The notes under the pieces are model-generated. The model did no database searches. It was not told the DNA's origin and saw only the letters and a program-made list of their open reading frames with translations. From positions 1 through 6,373 of the forward strand of contig JANWWB010000163.1 of the NCBI GenBank assembly GCA_025056515.1: a stretch of DNA of 6,373 nt, read 5' to 3'. The DNA is from Anaerolineales bacterium (GTDB taxonomy: Bacteria; Chloroflexota; Anaerolineae; Anaerolineales; Villigracilaceae). Below are positions 4,628 through 6,373 of the stretch, piece by piece; positions within the stretch are counted from its first letter, which is position 1, and every line of letters begins with the position of its first letter. A program made the position numbers and the translations under genes.

Positions 4628-6313
4628 ATGAAACATTATCGTTGGCAGATTCTGATTGTTTTGCTGACCTTAGCCTTGGTGGGTGTCTTGCTATTGACAC
4701 GACAGCCCTCCCTGACACCGACCGTGGTAGAGCCGGCCAGCGGGGGCGTTTATACCGAGGCCTTGATCGGGTCTTTTTCCAGACTCAATCCGCTCTACGA
4801 CTTGGCTAATCCTGCCGATAGGGATGTCAATCGCCTGATTTTCAGTAGCCTCTTTCGCTTTGATTCGAGGGGAGTTCCCCAGCCAGACTTGGTAGAGTCT
4901 TGGGGCGTTTCTGCCGATGGTACTGTTTACAATCTCACGTTGCGCCCTAATCTTCTTTGGCACGATGGCCAGCCATTGACGACAGAAGATGTGCTTTTTA
5001 CCTTGGATGTATTGCGCAGCCAATTTTCGGCCTATACCGACGATGTGCGCGCTCTCTGGGATTCGGTGGAAATTACCGTTCTGGATGGGCGTAACATCAA
5101 ATTTGTGCTCCAAGAGCCGTTTGCACCGTTTCTGGATTATTTGACTTTCGGCGTCTTACCGAAGCATTTGCTCTCCACGACGCCTCCTGACCAGATGCTG
5201 TTAGCCGAGTTCAATTTTTCGCCGGTTGGGAGCGGACCATATCGTTTTGAAAAGTTATTGGTAGAAGACAACCGCATCGCTGGGGTGGTCCTGACGCGGT
5301 TCGATGGTTATTATGGTGCGAAACCGTTCATCGAACAAATAGTCTTTCGCTATTACCCCGATGCGGCTTCCGCTTTGGCGGCGTATCGGAATGGAGACGT
5401 TCTCGGTATCAGTCAGATCACGTTAGATGTGTTGCCGGAGGCCTTACAAGAGCCGAATCTAGCGTTTTATTCGAGTCGTATGCCGCGCTTGACCATGATT
5501 TTGTTCAATTTACAAAATGATGAGGTGCGTTTCTTGCAGGATAAGTCGATTCGGCGCGCTCTTCTACTGGCGCTCAATCGCCAATGGATAATTGACCGCT
5601 ATCTACAGGGACAAGGCATTGTGGCCGATTCGCCGCTTCTGCCGGATACCTGGGCCTATTACAATGGCGTCGAGCGGCTTCCCTATGACCCGGTGGCTGC
5701 CGCTGCACTTCTTAAGAAGGCCGGTTATGTTTTGCCTGCTGATGGGACGGTGCGCGTCGGCGAGGAAGGGAGGCTTTCCTTTACTTTGCTTCATCCAGAT
5801 ACGGTCTTGCACGCTGCGCTTGCAGACGCCATTCGCGATCATTGGGCGGCTGTGGGGGTGGAAGTGACCCTCCAGGCTGTTCCCTATTCGAGGCTGATAG
5901 AAGACTATCTTGCAACGCATCGGTACCAGGTGGCATTGGTAGATTTTGACCTGACACGCGCCTATGATCCAGATCCTTACCCGTTCTGGCATCAGGCCGA
6001 GATTGTCAATGGGCAAAATTACGCTCAATGGGATAACCGTTCGGCTAGTGAATACCTGGAGCAGGCGCGGGTGATTACCGAACCGGATACGCGCGCTCGC
6101 TTGTACCGAAACTTTCAGGTAGTCTTCGCGCGCGAGTTGCCCGCTCTGCCTTTGTTTTACCCGGTTTATACCTACGCTGTCGATACGCGCGTATTGGGCG
6201 TGCAAGTGCCATTGCTTTTTGAGCCAGCTGATCGTTTCAACAATATTGCGCGCTGGTATCTGATTACCCGCCGCGCCTTAGAGCAAACCCAACAAGCTCA
6301 GCCTACTCCCTAG
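4628..6313 (+). CDS. ABC transporter substrate-binding protein, family 5 (oligopeptide/dipeptide type)
   Basis: The 561-residue protein starts MKHYRWQ, followed by a hydrophobic segment (8-24) that is a signal peptide or membrane anchor. The SBP_bac_5 fold follows, with PQPDLVESWGVSADGTVYNLTLRPNLLWHDGQPLTTEDVLFTLDVL (as two adjoining parts, 84-101 and 102-129), GSGPYRFEKL (201-210), FDGYYGAKPFIEQIVFRYY, the KSIRRALLLALNRQWI helix (306-321) and ELPALPLFYP (503-512). Such proteins catch peptides or other solutes outside the membrane and pass them to ABC permeases; the ligand here is unknown. There is no lipobox cysteine and I see no cysteine at all, so it is not a lipoprotein. The start at 4628 puts a normal basic n-region before the hydrophobic core. 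An in-frame ATG at 4607 adds MAFFVFP and lies in the terminator stem. Neither has a good ribosome-binding site. No permease gene is in the window. Confidence 0.88.
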   Translation: MKHYRWQILIVLLTLALVGVLLLTRQPSLTPTVVEPASGGVYTEALIGSFSRLNPLYDLANPADRDVNRLIFSSLFRFDSRGVPQPDLVESWGVSADGTVYNLTLRPNLLWHDGQPLTTEDVLFTLDVLRSQFSAYTDDVRALWDSVEITVLDGRNIKFVLQEPFAPFLDYLTFGVLPKHLLSTTPPDQMLLAEFNFSPVGSGPYRFEKLLVEDNRIAGVVLTRFDGYYGAKPFIEQIVFRYYPDAASALAAYRNGDVLGISQITLDVLPEALQEPNLAFYSSRMPRLTMILFNLQNDEVRFLQDKSIRRALLLALNRQWIIDRYLQGQGIVADSPLLPDTWAYYNGVERLPYDPVAAAALLKKAGYVLPADGTVRVGEEGRLSFTLLHPDTVLHAALADAIRDHWAAVGVEVTLQAVPYSRLIEDYLATHRYQVALVDFDLTRAYDPDPYPFWHQAEIVNGQNYAQWDNRSASEYLEQARVITEPDTRARLYRNFQVVFARELPALPLFYPVYTYAVDTRVLGVQVPLLFEPADRFNNIARWYLITRRALEQTQQAQPTP

Positions 6314-6315
6314 CC

Positions 6316-6373
6316 ATGCCTGCTCTAAAACAAGACTTGGCGTTCCTTTCGGAGGGGGTAGAGCAACTTGAAG
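6316..6373 (+). CDS. Start of an unidentified gene, cut by the window end
   Basis: An ATG 2 bp after the binding-protein stop codon opens a frame to the window end, MPALKQDLAFLSEGVEQLE. There is no Shine-Dalgarno directly before it, so it would depend on translational coupling to the upstream gene. The tight spacing argues for a shared operon. The visible part is helical and soluble in character and does not look like the start of an ABC permease. Too little is present to name a function. Confidence 0.5.
   Translation, partial: MPALKQDLAFLSEGVEQLE

Noticed and set aside
5603..6205. Open frame of 200 codons on the minus strand inside the binding-protein gene
   Set aside because: It lies fully antisense to a clear family-5 binding protein, and no ribosome-binding site or domain is apparent.

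Overview
The window looks like ordinary chromosomal DNA from a free-living bacterium, most likely of the phylum Chloroflexota (Anaerolineae-like). That placement is an inference. It rests on the Pro/Thr-rich 'TPTxTPT' linkers in exported proteins, the rpsF-ssb-rpsR cluster with a cysteine-containing S18, and a base composition near 50% GC over most of the window. No mobile element, CRISPR array, rRNA or tRNA is visible.

Layout from left to right: (1) The 3' end of an FGGY-family carbohydrate kinase gene on the + strand runs to 432 and ends in a hairpin (432-466) that can terminate transcription from both sides. (2) A convergent minus-strand block, read from right to left, holds a PHP-domain metallohydrolase (4226-3165), then rpsF (S6), ssb and rpsR (S18), then a membrane-anchored parvulin-type peptidyl-prolyl isomerase ending at 473. 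rpsF has a recognisable promoter (3078-3106), a leader of about 100 nt with an all-G/C hairpin, and a near-perfect Shine-Dalgarno. A 12-bp stem sits between rpsR and the isomerase gene. (3) A divergent + strand block starts from a near-consensus promoter (4277-4306). It holds secG (4336-4563), a terminator-like hairpin, a large family-5 (oligopeptide/dipeptide type) extracytoplasmic solute-binding protein (4628-6313), and the first 19 codons of an unidentified gene 2 bp further on.

Several genes share a theme of translation and protein export. S6, SSB and S18 form the classic ribosome/replication operon. SecG is part of the Sec translocon, and the isomerase and the binding protein are Sec-exported, membrane-anchored and cysteine-free. 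The PHP hydrolase and the kinase are metabolic neighbours with no clear link to this.

I found no convincing undescribed system. The points most worth a second look are the rpsF leader and promoter architecture, the hairpin before the isomerase gene, the absence of rplI after rpsR, the long Pro/Thr linker in the isomerase, the terminator that overlaps the start of the binding-protein gene, and the abrupt drop in GC within the last 25 codons of the kinase gene.
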